In this document: positions 17,772 to 26,852 of the stretch, piece by piece | Position numbering within the stretch: the stretch's first letter is position 1 | Layout: every line of letters starts with the position of its first letter | NCBI RefSeq assembly: GCF_030409055.1 | Contig: NZ_CP116619.1 | Coordinates: 2,494,628 to 2,558,627, forward strand | Length of the DNA stretch: 64,000 nt | Direction of reading: 5' to 3' | From: Trichocoleus desertorum NBK24 | GTDB taxonomy: Bacteria > Cyanobacteriota > Cyanobacteriia > FACHB-46 | Program-made: the position numbers and the translations under genes | Notes under the pieces: generated by a model | Seen by the model: the letters and a program-made list of their open reading frames with translations, nothing else | Told to the model about the DNA's origin: nothing | Databases searched by the model: none

Positions 17772-17987
17772 TCCTAGCGCTGAGCTTACCTTTAACCGTG
17801 AGTTGGGCTGGTGCGTTAGGATTTAGGGTTAAGTTTACCACGCCAAGATCAGCCTAATTGACGCTGAATTCCAGGCTAGTCGCTTCTATTCTGTTAAGTT
17901 TTATGTGCTGCAATTTCTGCAATTCTCAACATTTAAAGATAGTAGAAAAATAGTAGAAATCTTAGCTGTTAATTATTTAAAGGAAAA

Positions 17988-18326
17988 TCAAGAAAAAACT
18001 TTGGCTTGCGATCGCTGACTAAAAGCTTGCTGCTTCGTTCTACTATTCATTTTTCGTGATGCTTCGCGATCGCCCAATGAGCAAGCAGGATACTGAGCTT
18101 GTCTTGGGAAGTTTAACCAGGTGCGATTCAGGGCAGGAGTTGGCAAAAGCTGCAACTCTTCTGGGTAGCGTGGCATCGGGTCACTTGCTAATACAATAGG
18201 CGGCACCATCATCGGGTCGTAGTCAACAATAATATCGACCATACCGGGTTGATGTTTTAACTCCACCTTCTGACCTGGCCGAAATTTTAGTGCCTCTTGG
18301 TGCTCAGACTCAGTTTCAAAAATCAT
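17988..18326 (-). CDS. conserved-looking hypothetical protein
   Basis: A 112-residue protein starting MIFETESEHQEALKFRPGQ, with a compact N-terminal half (~1-55, alternating beta-like residues GQKVELKHQPGMVDIIVDYD) and a less ordered, basic C-terminal tail rich in Gln, Arg and Ser. I do not recognise it. ATG 18326 is chosen over an upstream in-frame start because the earlier 17 residues run into the likely promoter. It is divergent from glnA. Confidence 0.5.
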   Translation of the reverse strand: MIFETESEHQEALKFRPGQKVELKHQPGMVDIIVDYDPMMVPPIVLASDPMPRYPEELQLLPTPALNRTWLNFPRQAQYPACSLGDREASRKMNSRTKQQAFSQRSQAKVFS

Positions 18327-18499
18327 GATTGGTCTAAAGTATAGAACGGTAGCTTCTGATACTATTTTAGGGGCCAACTCAGCCTAAAAATGAAAAACTG
18401 TCAATTCCGCTACAATTTTTCATTTTTCAAAAAAAGGCTGAAGGAGGGTAGCGCCAAAATTAATTTCGTCCGTATTTTGGTAAGCTTCGATAGGGTTTG

Positions 18500-18541
18500 G
18501 TAGCAAAGGATACAAAATATCCCCAACCCTATTTTTAGGAT
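18500..18541 (+). promoter_or_regulatory. NtcA-activated promoter of glnA
   Basis: GTAGCAAAGGATAC (18500-18513) fits the NtcA consensus GTA-N8-TAC exactly. TAGGAT (18536-18541) fits TA-N3-T, and the 22-nt gap is the classical spacing for NtcA-activated promoters. Transcription would start near 18548, giving an approximately 300-nt leader before glnA. I found no clear glutamine riboswitch in that leader. Confidence 0.82.
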
Positions 18542-18848
18542 GATTCAGGTGTAACCAACCCTGCCGATGAGTGTGTGCTAAAAGACGCCGCAAAAATTGC
18601 CTAGCTGCTAAGCGCCTCTAGAAATAGCGAGTCGCAGGAATCATCAAGTAACCGTTGTAACTGATCACCTATCAACTGCCAGTGACTTTGGGATTTGCTG
18701 ACTGATCATGTCGCAGCTAACCCTGGCGACTCAGTTGAGGCAGTGCAGTTCTAAATCAGGTTGTCTCCCTCTATTCACCTGGCTGACCTCTCGCGATCGC
18801 TCGCAGACCTTCCCTTCCTAGATTTGCCCAGACATTAAGGAGTAATTC

Positions 18849-20267
18849 ATGGCGACTGCACAAGACATCTTGAATCTGATCAAAGAAAAGCAGATCAAGA
18901 TGATTGATCTCAAATTCATTGATATGCCAGGAACCTGGCAACACCTCACGGTCTATCACGACCAGATCGACGAGAGCAGCTTCACCGAAGGCGTTCCTTT
19001 CGACGGTTCCAGCATCCGGGGTTGGAAAGCGATCAATGAATCAGACATGACAATGGTGCTCGATCCCAACACTGCTTGGATCGATCCCTTCATGGCCGAG
19101 CCGACTCTCAGCATTATTTGCAGCATCCAAGAACCCAGAACTGGTGAGCCTTACAGCCGTTGTCCTCGCACCATTGCTCAAAAAGCAGTGGATTACCTCG
19201 CCTCCACTGGCCTAGGTGATACCGCGTTTTTAGGCCCAGAAGCAGAATTCTTCGTCTTTGAAGACGTGCGGTTCGACCAAACCGAAAACGAAGGCTACTA
19301 CCACGTTGATTCTGTAGAAGGTCGCTGGAACTCTGGTCGCAAAGAAGAAGGTGGCAACTTAGGCTATAAGCCTCGCTACAAAGAAGGTTACTTCCCTGTT
19401 GCTCCTACCGATACGTTGCAAGACATTCGGACCGAGATGTTGTTGGTAATGGCTGAGTGCGGCGTTCCCATCGAGAAGCATCACCATGAAGTTGCCACGG
19501 GCGGTCAGTGCGAGCTAGGCTTCCGCTTTGACACTTTGGTTCGGGCGGCAGACCACTTGATGACTTACAAGTATGTAATCAAGAACGTCGCCAAGCGTCA
19601 CGGCAAAACCGTTACCTTCATGCCCAAGCCTTTGTTTAACGACAACGGTTCTGGTATGCACACCCACCAATCTATTTGGAAAGATGGGCAACCTCTGTTC
19701 TGGGGTGATGGCTACGCCAACCTGAGCCAAATGGCTCTCCACTACATCGGTGGTATCCTCAAGCACGCTCCTGCTCTCCTGGCGCTCACCAACCCTACTA
19801 CCAACTCTTATAAGCGCTTGGTGCCTGGATTTGAGGCTCCCGTGAACTTGGCTTACTCTCAAGGCAACCGCTCTGCTTCTATCCGGATTCCGCTGACTGG
19901 CAGCAATCCCAAAGCGAAGCGCTTAGAGTTCCGTTGCCCTGATGCGACTGCTAACCCTTACCTAGCGTTTGCAGCTATGCTTTGCGCGGGTATCGACGGC
20001 ATCAAAAATCAAATTGATCCAGGTGAGCCTCTAGACGTGGATATCTACGACCTCAGCCCTGAAGAGCTGTCGAAGATTCCTTCTACCCCCGGTTCTCTGC
20101 TGGATGCGCTGAAGGCTCTGGAAGAAGACCACGAGTTCCTCACCGTGGGTGGTGTCTTTACCGAAGACTTCATCAACACCTGGATTGAGTACAAGCTCGA
20201 CAACGAAGTGAACCCCATGCGGTTACGTCCTCACCCCTACGAGTTTGCACTCTACTACGATGTCTAA
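18849..20267 (+). CDS. glnA: glutamine synthetase type I
   Basis: Makes glutamine from glutamate, ammonia and ATP, the main ammonium entry in cyanobacteria. The 472-residue length is standard for GSI. Visible motifs include [50 protein letters not shown] and [23 protein letters not shown] sits 8-9 nt before the ATG. The upstream NtcA site predicts induction under nitrogen limitation. No gif inactivating-factor gene is adjacent. Codon use is strongly biased to C-ending codons, consistent with high expression. Confidence 0.98.
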   Translation: MATAQDILNLIKEKQIKMIDLKFIDMPGTWQHLTVYHDQIDESSFTEGVPFDGSSIRGWKAINESDMTMVLDPNTAWIDPFMAEPTLSIICSIQEPRTGEPYSRCPRTIAQKAVDYLASTGLGDTAFLGPEAEFFVFEDVRFDQTENEGYYHVDSVEGRWNSGRKEEGGNLGYKPRYKEGYFPVAPTDTLQDIRTEMLLVMAECGVPIEKHHHEVATGGQCELGFRFDTLVRAADHLMTYKYVIKNVAKRHGKTVTFMPKPLFNDNGSGMHTHQSIWKDGQPLFWGDGYANLSQMALHYIGGILKHAPALLALTNPTTNSYKRLVPGFEAPVNLAYSQGNRSASIRIPLTGSNPKAKRLEFRCPDATANPYLAFAAMLCAGIDGIKNQIDPGEPLDVDIYDLSPEELSKIPSTPGSLLDALKALEEDHEFLTVGGVFTEDFINTWIEYKLDNEVNPMRLRPHPYEFALYYDV

Positions 20268-20290
20268 TCTCCTGAATGTCTAATTTTTAG

Positions 20291-20337
20291 CTACCACTCA
20301 GGGTAGTTTGCGAGCCACCTTTCGGGGTGGCTTTTTT
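20291..20337 (+). terminator. double-hairpin terminator of glnA
   Basis: CTACC/GGGTAG forms a first small hairpin (20291-20306). AGCCACC (20313-20319) then pairs with GGTGGCT (20326-20332) and is followed by six T. Confidence 0.88.
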
Positions 20338-20501
20338 GTTGGCTAGTTTTTTTGTTGATTAGGGGTGGGGGCGATCGCCCTTAAAATTGCTCCCCAGACT
20401 ACTAGCCAGATCTCCTTCTTGCGGTTGATTAGAGATGGAGTTTTTCTCGTTACGCTTGTTTACAATAAATGGTAAATCGCAATCATCGCTCTCATCTTCC
20501 G

Positions 20502-21560
20502 ATGGCTGACGTTCTCACCAAACTGGCTTACGAAACCTTCCAACAGGGTAAAAGCGTCTTTGGCTTGGCGCATAAAGCCCTAAATGCTCAACTTTTCCGC
20601 CTTGCCTATCCTGCTCAGCGCCAAGCGGCTCAACCGTTAAAGCCAGAGTTACTGTTCAAAATTCAGCAACGCTTGCAGCAGCTAATGGAAGCAGATTGGC
20701 AGGATGCGGAGCGTGGCGTTTATCCTGCTAGCCTCCTGTTTGATGGCCCTTGGTCAGATTTCTTCCGCTACTACCCAATGATTTGGCTAGAAATGCCAGA
20801 GATTTGGGAGCGATCGCAACAGAAGCGGCATCAGGAATTTGCCCCTGAGATCGACACAGAGCGCTATCCCAGCTACTACTTACAAAATTTTCACCACCAG
20901 ACCAACGGCTATCTGAGTGAGCAGTCAGCCAATCTCTATGATTTACAGGTTGAGATTCTGTTTAGTGGCTCTGCGGATGCCATGCGTCGGCGGATTCTAG
21001 CCCCTCTCAAGCAAAGCCTGAAAACCTTTGCAAACGTCCCAGCCAAAGAAGTTCGAGTGCTAGATGTGGCTTGTGGCACAGGCCGCACCTTGAAAACGAT
21101 CCGAGCGACTTTGCCCCAGACATCTCTGTACGGGGTAGACCTCTCACCTGCTTATCTGCGAAAGGCAAATCAAGTACTGTCTGAGATTCCAGGAGAACTA
21201 CCACAACTAATGCAAGCCAATGCAGAAGAGTTGCCTTATCGAGACCACTACTTCCATGCGTTAACCTGTGTATTTCTGTTCCATGAATTACCTCCAGAAG
21301 CTCGTCAGCGAGTGATTGAGCAGAGCTTTAGAGTTTTACAACCGGGTGGTAGCTTCATTCTCTGCGACTCAATTCAGATAAGCGATTCTCCAGAATTAGA
21401 GCCAGCGATGGAAGGCTTCCATGAGACCTTCCACGAACCCTACTACAAGCACTACATGCGGGATGATTTGGTGGCGCGATTGGAGAAGGCGGGTTTCCAA
21501 GACATTGCTACCGAAGTTCACTTTATGAGTAAGTATTTAGTTGCTCGCAAACCTGCTTAA
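20502..21560 (+). CDS. class I SAM-dependent methyltransferase
   Basis: A 352-residue protein whose C-terminal two thirds is a UbiE/Coq5-like Rossmann methyltransferase: motif I VLDVACGTGRTLKTI, acidic VDLSPAYLRKAN, LPYRDHYFHALTCVFLFHELP, and FRVLQPGGSFILCDS. The N-terminal ~170 residues are specific to a cyanobacterial group and include PSYYLQNFHHQTNGYLSEQSA just before the fold. Substrate unknown; a quinone, lipid or small metabolite is likely. ATG 20502 (MADVLTK) is preferred; an ATG at 20469 adds 11 residues. The ferritin-like gene follows by 58 bp. Confidence 0.88.
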   Translation: MADVLTKLAYETFQQGKSVFGLAHKALNAQLFRLAYPAQRQAAQPLKPELLFKIQQRLQQLMEADWQDAERGVYPASLLFDGPWSDFFRYYPMIWLEMPEIWERSQQKRHQEFAPEIDTERYPSYYLQNFHHQTNGYLSEQSANLYDLQVEILFSGSADAMRRRILAPLKQSLKTFANVPAKEVRVLDVACGTGRTLKTIRATLPQTSLYGVDLSPAYLRKANQVLSEIPGELPQLMQANAEELPYRDHYFHALTCVFLFHELPPEARQRVIEQSFRVLQPGGSFILCDSIQISDSPELEPAMEGFHETFHEPYYKHYMRDDLVARLEKAGFQDIATEVHFMSKYLVARKPA

Positions 21561-21618
21561 TCGTGCTTAATTGACTGCGCTAGGATGAGAAAGTTACTTT
21601 ACAAAACCACATAAAAGT

Positions 21619-22527
21619 ATGACTGTTGCTTATCCTCGCAAGCTGCTCAATACATTGGGTGCACGCGAGATTTTGAGCCAGGTAGTCCGCGATCGCGAGC
21701 TACATTTAGTCACCCTCAACCGCTACCGCTATAGTGAGCAGCGCAGTTGCAAAGACTTAACCGATTTAATTGAACAGTTGGATGGGCAACCTCCAGAGCT
21801 AATCCGTGATCTTTCGCGGCATATTTCTGATGAAGCTCGGCATGCCATGTGGCTGACGGATCTATTGGTGGATTTGGGTGCCAATGTCGGCTTGCCACCG
21901 GGTTCCTCTTATATCCAAGAGTTTGAGCGCTTACTCGATAGAGAGGCTGTGGATCTAGGACGCGATCGCGATGAATTCTTGATTTCAGTTCTAGCAGCCA
22001 TCAATGTCACCGAGAAGCGGGGCTGCGAGTATTTTTCAGCTCACATTCACGCTTTGAAAAAAGCGCCGCAAACCGAGGAAAATATCAAAATTCGGGAAAC
22101 GATTGAGCGGATTTTGCCTGAAGAAGCGGGGCATGTGCGCTGGGGCAACCGCTGGCTGGCAGAACTAGCTCGCAAGAGTCCAGAACATGCTCAGAAGGTA
22201 GATTTAGCCAAGCGTAGGTATGCTGCTGTAGAGCAAGCTGCCTTTGAATCAGGCATGGACATTACGCTTGGGGCCGAGATTCGTCGGGTTGAGAAACTCA
22301 TGGCGATCGCGGAAACTATGCCATTATGGCAGCGCCCCCAATACTTGATGGAGCGGTTACCTCAAACCATACTGGCACCAGAGTTGCAAAAAACTCGAAT
22401 TGACGTGGTGCAGCGAGCCTGGAAACGTGACCCCCAAGCCTTTGTAGAAAAGTTTGTGCCTATGTTTATCAGCGGCATCAGCAAACCGACCAGTAGCAAG
22501 CCAGGAAACTCCAAAGCGACTGCCTAG
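21619..22527 (+). CDS. ferritin-like di-iron domain protein
   Basis: A 302-residue helical protein. Metal-ligand style motifs appear in the right order for a ferritin-like four-helix bundle: E in RYRYSEQRS, DEARHAMW (E-x2-H), TEKRGCEYF, and EEAGHVRW (E-x2-H). This suggests a carboxylate-bridged di-iron or di-manganese centre. Reaction unknown. A C-terminal ~100-residue region is helical and ends in a flexible Ser/Pro/Lys tail. It lies 58 bp after the methyltransferase, so both could serve one pathway. Confidence 0.8.
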   Translation: MTVAYPRKLLNTLGAREILSQVVRDRELHLVTLNRYRYSEQRSCKDLTDLIEQLDGQPPELIRDLSRHISDEARHAMWLTDLLVDLGANVGLPPGSSYIQEFERLLDREAVDLGRDRDEFLISVLAAINVTEKRGCEYFSAHIHALKKAPQTEENIKIRETIERILPEEAGHVRWGNRWLAELARKSPEHAQKVDLAKRRYAAVEQAAFESGMDITLGAEIRRVEKLMAIAETMPLWQRPQYLMERLPQTILAPELQKTRIDVVQRAWKRDPQAFVEKFVPMFISGISKPTSSKPGNSKATA

Positions 22528-22579
22528 TGCTTACATCAATCGCATCAATCGCTTTGCACAGGATGGGGATAATGTTGGT

Positions 22580-22603
22580 AGGGCAATCTCTTGGGGTTGC
22601 CCT
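22580..22603 (+). terminator. terminator-like hairpin
   Basis: AGGGCAA (22580-22586) pairs with TTGCCCT (22597-22603), 52 nt after the ferritin-like gene. No T run follows, so it may protect the transcript end rather than terminate. Confidence 0.4.
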
Positions 22604-22670
22604 CAACTAGCGAATGAGCAAGTTTGGTGCCTGCTGCTACCTATTTCAATCCTTCTGTGACGAAAAAATT

Positions 22671-22716
22671 CCTCACGATCTACAGTTGGTGTAGCGACAA
22701 CCGACGAGGCGTGAGG
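22671..22716 (+). promoter_or_regulatory. possible structured leader of the YbjN gene
   Basis: CCTCACG (22671-22677) pairs with CGTGAGG (22710-22716), enclosing a GTTG/CAAC hairpin. It is 50 nt before the next start codon. It is unlike any riboswitch I know. Confidence 0.35.
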
Positions 22717-22766
22717 TAGATTGGTACTTGCGTCCCGCCGATCTACTCTACTGAGCAGGAACTCCT

Positions 22767-23267
22767 ATGACTAACTATCAACCCGATGCGGAAGCTGTCT
22801 CAACCCAGAGTCTATCTAGCAATCAGCTGGTTAACGAACTAATCGAGAATTCTAACCAGAGCAATCACGCAGAGGTGATTGAAACAGTAATTTCTAGCTT
22901 GGATCAAGACCAGAGCGCGATGGTCAACCATACCGAAAAGGGCCATGTATGGAAATTTAAGTATGGTAGCGTCGAAGTTTTTGTTCAACTCACGGGCAAC
23001 ACGGACGACGATACATTTACCACCTGGGCACAGATTTTGAAGCTGCCTGTGCAAAATGAAGCCCAACTTCTCCGCAAATTGTTGGCAATGAACTGGAGCG
23101 ACACCTTTGAATCTCGGTTTGCTTTGGTGGATGAGCAGGTTGTGGTTGTCGCCACTCGCACCGTTGCTGAGCTTTCACCTGGCGAAATTTCTCGCGCCAT
23201 CACCGTAGTTGCCTCTATTGCAGATGACAACGACGACGCTCTCCAAGCAGAGTTTGCTGCCGCCTAA
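22767..23267 (+). CDS. YbjN domain protein
   Basis: A 166-residue acidic soluble protein. After a Gln/Ser/Asn-rich ~45 residues, the core (VWKFKYGSVEVFVQL to ISRAITVVASIADD) matches the YbjN domain, a fold like type III secretion chaperones, often linked to stress or motility regulation but biochemically undefined. AGGA lies before the ATG. Its 3' end overlaps the start region of the lipoate ligase-like gene by about 44 nt in another frame. Confidence 0.8.
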   Translation: MTNYQPDAEAVSTQSLSSNQLVNELIENSNQSNHAEVIETVISSLDQDQSAMVNHTEKGHVWKFKYGSVEVFVQLTGNTDDDTFTTWAQILKLPVQNEAQLLRKLLAMNWSDTFESRFALVDEQVVVVATRTVAELSPGEISRAITVVASIADDNDDALQAEFAAA

Positions 23268-24045
23268 GTTGGCTCCAGTTTGGCGCTTCATTCCTCCACT
23301 CCAAGCCCCTGGACAAGTACAAATGGCCTTGGATGCTTGGCTGTTTCAGCAGCATTGCTTGGGGCTACATCCCCCCACACTCAGGTTTTACACCTGGGCT
23401 CCAGCAGCCATTTCTCTGGGCTACCATCAGCGACAGTGGCCCTCATTTTGGCAGGAAATTATTTGGCAGGGCACACCTTTAGAGTTGGTGCCACGACCTA
23501 CTGGGGGGCGTGCGGTGCTGCACCAAGGTGATCTAACTTATGCGGTTATTGCTTCCGGTCTGCCAAGCGATCGCACGCAAGCTTACCGAACTATTTGTGA
23601 GTTCTTGATTCAGGGTTGGCGATCGCTCGGCATTGAGTTGCACTACGGTACAGCGGGTCGAGGCTACATTCATAATCCCAACTGTTTTGGTACGGCCACT
23701 GGCGCAGATTTAGTCCTACCACAGGGAGGAAAACTTATTGGGAGTGCTCAGTTGCGTCGTGGACAAACGATTTTGCAACACGGCTCTATGCGTTTAGAAC
23801 CCGATGCCGCGCTTTTTAGCCAAGTGTTTGGCTCAGCTTCTATCCATTTGCCAAGGTTGCCCTTATCCTTACAGGGCGAATCCTTGGTTCAAGCTGTGAT
23901 CGATGCTTTGATAGCAGCTTTAGAGGAATGTTTTGGTGTGCAATTGGTGACGCAGCCGCTCTCTTCCGCAGAATGGGAGGCAGTGCTAGCGCAATCTACC
24001 TTGAGGCAAAAATCCTCTGGTTGTAATGCCAGCAACCCTAATTAG
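23224..24045 (+). CDS. lipoate-protein ligase A-like protein
   Basis: A member of the biotin/lipoate ligase fold that would attach or transfer lipoyl or octanoyl groups to E2 or GcvH proteins. Motifs: PRPTGGRAVLHQGDLTYAV (ligand loop) and KLIGSAQLRRGQTILQHGSM with the expected lysine. I use ATG 23224 (273 residues), which overlaps the YbjN gene; the conserved domain starts near 23275 (APVWRFIPP), so a TTG at 23269 is also possible. The overlap suggests coupled translation. It ends tail-to-tail with the site-2 protease, overlapping by 8 bp. Confidence 0.85.
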   Translation: MTTTTLSKQSLLPPKLAPVWRFIPPLQAPGQVQMALDAWLFQQHCLGLHPPTLRFYTWAPAAISLGYHQRQWPSFWQEIIWQGTPLELVPRPTGGRAVLHQGDLTYAVIASGLPSDRTQAYRTICEFLIQGWRSLGIELHYGTAGRGYIHNPNCFGTATGADLVLPQGGKLIGSAQLRRGQTILQHGSMRLEPDAALFSQVFGSASIHLPRLPLSLQGESLVQAVIDALIAALEECFGVQLVTQPLSSAEWEAVLAQSTLRQKSSGCNASNPN

Positions 24046-25267
24046 CTTCTGATACTAATGATTCTGCGGTAGTTCTGGCGATCGCGGGCAATGGTAAACC
24101 AGGAGGATAGCTGCCTTCTTCTTTAATCCGTTTAATTGCCGCTTCAGACACTTGAATATTTAGCTTATCGCCCACGGCTCGGACAATATCACCGCGATCG
24201 ATTACACCTGCCACAGCTCCTGCCGGAGACAAGACCGTGATGCGGTTGAGCTGTTGAGTTTCCATTTGATTAATCACTTGAATCAATGGAGTAGGTTCCT
24301 GCACCGCTGGAATTGCGGCCAATGGATGCAGCACCGCTTGTAAGGCTTGAGTTTCCCATTGGCTACGCTCGACTTGACGTAAGTCATCAGCCGCTACCAT
24401 CCCTCGGTAACGGCCCTCAGACGCAGCAAAATAGGCAGGGGGCCGAGCCACTTCTAGGAGATAGTCATCGGCAAACTGACGCAAGCTGAGATTGGCATCC
24501 ACTACTCGGAAGTCTCGCGTCATCGCATCTGCCGCTTTTGTCTGCATCAGGGCTTCTTGTAAGTCGGTCATGCGATCGTAAGCGCTAGCGTTGCGTAAGA
24601 TAAACCAACCCAAAAACGCCATCCACAGCCCACTGACAAAATAACCAGGGTTGAGCAGGACGAACACAAGTCCTAAAGTAATCGCGAACCAACCTAAAAT
24701 TTGGCCCGATCGCACCGCCCAACGCACTCCTTGAAAACGGTTGCCCGTCGCTTTCCACACTGCCGCCTTAAAGATCTGCCCGCCATCTAAAGGCAAGCCA
24801 GGAATTAAATTAAATAGCGCTAAAACCAAGTTAATTAAAGATAGGTCTGTGATGACGACTGCGAGTACAGTCTTCTCCGGTAACGCAGAGGCGATCGCTC
24901 TCAATAACAGGTATAAGCCAAGACTGACCCCAGGCCCTGCGATCGCCACCTGAAAAGCCTTACCTGGAGTTTTCGATTCTTGGTCAATCGAGGCAACCCC
25001 ACCAAACAAAAACAGCGTAATAGAATTGACCTTGATGCCCTGAGACTGCGCGATTAAGCTATGCCCCAATTCGTGCAGTAGCACCGAGGCAAACAATAAT
25101 AGAGCCAGGGTCAAACCTGCGACCCACGCAAAAACCGGACTCCAAGGCTGTTGTTTGAGGTAGCCCTCGCTATTGAGAATGGAAAAGAAAGCGAGAACAT
25201 ACAACCAGTTAGGGTCGATAAAAAGGGGAATACCAAATACAGATCCGATTCGCCAGCCTGCCTGCAT
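24038..25267 (-). CDS. site-2 metalloprotease (M50) with CBS domains
   Basis: A 409-residue polytopic membrane protease. HELGHS (65-70) is the zinc-binding HExxH, and NLIPGLPLDGGQ (~155) carries the third ligand. About six membrane helices fill residues 20-220; two CBS domains follow (ADAMTRDFRVVD near 245; LHPLAAIPAVQEPTPL near 310). This matches the SpoIVFB/Rip group with C-terminal CBS, which cuts membrane-bound regulators and may sense nucleotides. No anti-sigma or substrate gene is adjacent. Confidence 0.92.
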   Translation of the reverse strand: MQAGWRIGSVFGIPLFIDPNWLYVLAFFSILNSEGYLKQQPWSPVFAWVAGLTLALLLFASVLLHELGHSLIAQSQGIKVNSITLFLFGGVASIDQESKTPGKAFQVAIAGPGVSLGLYLLLRAIASALPEKTVLAVVITDLSLINLVLALFNLIPGLPLDGGQIFKAAVWKATGNRFQGVRWAVRSGQILGWFAITLGLVFVLLNPGYFVSGLWMAFLGWFILRNASAYDRMTDLQEALMQTKAADAMTRDFRVVDANLSLRQFADDYLLEVARPPAYFAASEGRYRGMVAADDLRQVERSQWETQALQAVLHPLAAIPAVQEPTPLIQVINQMETQQLNRITVLSPAGAVAGVIDRGDIVRAVGDKLNIQVSEAAIKRIKEEGSYPPGLPLPAIARTTAESLVSEAN

Positions 25268-25514
25268 AGGATTTTCCTAAATCGAAGTTGCTCAATGTGG
25301 CTGGTAATGCAGCCCCACTTGTTCTGTGCTGCTCTCATCAAGATGCAGCTCAATCAAGCTCAGTTGATGCATGCTAGCTATAGCCTGATTCCATGACTAT
25401 AGCCATCCATCCAGCTAAAGCCCTCTCCCTACTAGCATAGACAATGCTTTTCTGAAACATCAGCTCCGAGAGGCTCCAAGCACTGAGCCATAAAAAAAAG
25501 CAATAAAAATGCAA

Positions 25515-25573
25515 TAAAAAAGTAGTAGTGCGACTGCCTCCAACCAACGGGGGCGAGCTTTAGCACTACTACT
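25515..25573 (-). terminator. strong terminator of psaK
   Basis: AGTAGTAGTGC (25521-25531) pairs perfectly with GCACTACTACT (25563-25573), with an inner GCCTCC/GGGGGC stem. Read on the minus strand the stem is followed directly by TTTTTTATTG. It lies about 50 nt after psaK. The rest of 25268-25623 shows no gene. Confidence 0.85.
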
Positions 25574-25623
25574 CGGCTAGATTAAAAAATCTCAAATAGG
25601 TTTGTGTGGCCTAAAGATATGGC

Positions 25624-25899
25624 CTAGAGGACACCTGCATTGGTAAGCCCTAGGATGACACCTGCCCCCAGGATGTGACCAAAACTCATCGTAGCGAGTA
25701 ATTCAGGAATGCCAAAATTGCTAAAGAGCGCAGGGGTTTCGACGGGGAGTTTGGGACCGACACCCTTCTTTCTGATGGCAAAGCGACCGATCGCAACTGC
25801 AAACAGGCAGCAAGCTGTCATAATTAGCCCGATGGTAGGGTTCCAATCAACGGCTCTAGCAGAGGCAACTTGTAGCGCTAGCAAGGTCGAATAAAGCAA
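25624..25899 (-). CDS. psaK: photosystem I subunit PsaK
   Basis: A 91-residue two-helix thylakoid protein at the edge of photosystem I. Helices at ~5-40 and ~62-88; WNPTIGLIMTACCLFAVAIG and LLATMSFGHILGAGVILGL are family signatures. I choose a TTG start at 25899: AGGAG ends 8 nt before it and the protein then begins MLYSTLLALQ, like other PsaK. The frame stays open 11 codons further to another TTG at 25932. The loop between helices is longer than in short PsaK. PsaK1 versus PsaK2 cannot be decided. Confidence 0.93.
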   Translation of the reverse strand: MLYSTLLALQVASARAVDWNPTIGLIMTACCLFAVAIGRFAIRKKGVGPKLPVETPALFSNFGIPELLATMSFGHILGAGVILGLTNAGVL

Positions 25900-26107
25900 G
25901 ATCTCGTCTCCTGCATTGATAAACTTATACAAACAAGAAGGATTATAAAAAGATGCTTGGAAATAACTGGAATTTGTCTTAAGAGTTAACAGTCAAGAGA
26001 ACTTTTGCTACAAATCTGCAACAGTTTGCGATCGCAGCTCCGTTCATTAATACTGAGACTCAGTTAAATATCTAACTACGCCCTACCTAGAAGTTTTACA
26101 AGTCAGC

Positions 26108-26773
26108 ATGCGGGTTAAAATTTGCGGCATTACCAAACCGGACCAAGGACGAGCGATCGCCGAACTAGGAGCCACAGCTTTAGGATTCATTTGTGTTGCA
26201 GCTTCCCCTCGCTACGTGACGGCTGAGCAAATTCGTCAGGTAATAGACCAGCTACCCCGCCATCCGCAGACAGATCGCTTGGTCGATCGCATTGGAGTGT
26301 TTGCCAACGCAACGGTGGCTGAGATTAGTCAAGTGGTCGCGATCGGTGGTCTGAATGGGGTACAACTACATGGCGCAGAATCTCCAGAGTTTTGTGCTCA
26401 GGTACGCGCGGAGTTGCCAGACGTAGAAGTGATTAAAGCACTCCGGATCAAAAGCACAGAAGCCCTTCAGGAAGCTTCTGCTTATTACGGCCATGTTCAT
26501 ACCCTCCTACTCGATGCCTACCATCCTGGGATGCTAGGAGGTACAGGTGTCACTCTAGACTGGCAAAGCTTACAACAATTTGCGCCTGCATGTCCTTGGT
26601 TTCTAGCGGGCGGCTTAACGCCAAACAATATCACCCAGGCTCTAGCGCAGTTGCAACCGGATGGCATTGATCTCTCTAGCGGGGTCGAGCGATCGCCTGG
26701 TGACAAAGATTTAATCCAAGTTGCCCACCTATTTCACCAGCTTCAAGAAGCACAAAAAATAGGGGCCAGTTAG
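26108..26773 (+). CDS. trpF: phosphoribosylanthranilate isomerase
   Basis: A 221-residue TIM barrel that converts phosphoribosylanthranilate to CdRP in tryptophan synthesis. It begins [13 protein letters not shown] with the catalytic Cys, has [19 protein letters not shown] (catalytic Asp) and [11 protein letters not shown], and ends with [15 protein letters not shown]. It stands alone, as trp genes are scattered in cyanobacteria. It is divergent from psaK, and its stop codon lies inside its terminator loop. Confidence 0.97.
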   Translation: MRVKICGITKPDQGRAIAELGATALGFICVAASPRYVTAEQIRQVIDQLPRHPQTDRLVDRIGVFANATVAEISQVVAIGGLNGVQLHGAESPEFCAQVRAELPDVEVIKALRIKSTEALQEASAYYGHVHTLLLDAYHPGMLGGTGVTLDWQSLQQFAPACPWFLAGGLTPNNITQALAQLQPDGIDLSSGVERSPGDKDLIQVAHLFHQLQEAQKIGAS

Positions 26774-26792
26774 ACTTACCCCTACCTTTTTT
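26760..26792 (+). terminator. terminator overlapping the trpF stop
   Basis: TAGGGG (26760-26765) pairs with CCCCTA (26779-26784); a T run follows at 26787-26792. The left arm lies in the last trpF codons and the stop codon is in the loop. Confidence 0.65.
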
Positions 26793-26802
26793 ATTTTGCT
26801 CT

Positions 26803-26821
26803 CCTTCCCTGGCAGGGAAGG
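26803..26821. repeat. CCTTCCCT/AGGGAAGG hairpin
   Basis: CCTTCCCT (26803-26810) and AGGGAAGG (26814-26821) form a perfect 8-bp stem around GGC. It sits between convergent trpF and folE and resembles the short GC-rich palindromes dispersed in cyanobacterial genomes. Confidence 0.6.
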
Positions 26822-26852
26822 GGCTGGGGGTTAGGTCTCCCAGAATGGTGTT

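Noticed and set aside
18548-18848. Glutamine riboswitch in the glnA leader
   Set aside because: I could not find the conserved glnA-motif core in this leader; only weak, unspecific pairings are present.
25515-25573. Hairpin as a small RNA gene
   Set aside because: The minus-strand T run right after the stem and the position just beyond psaK explain it as a terminator.
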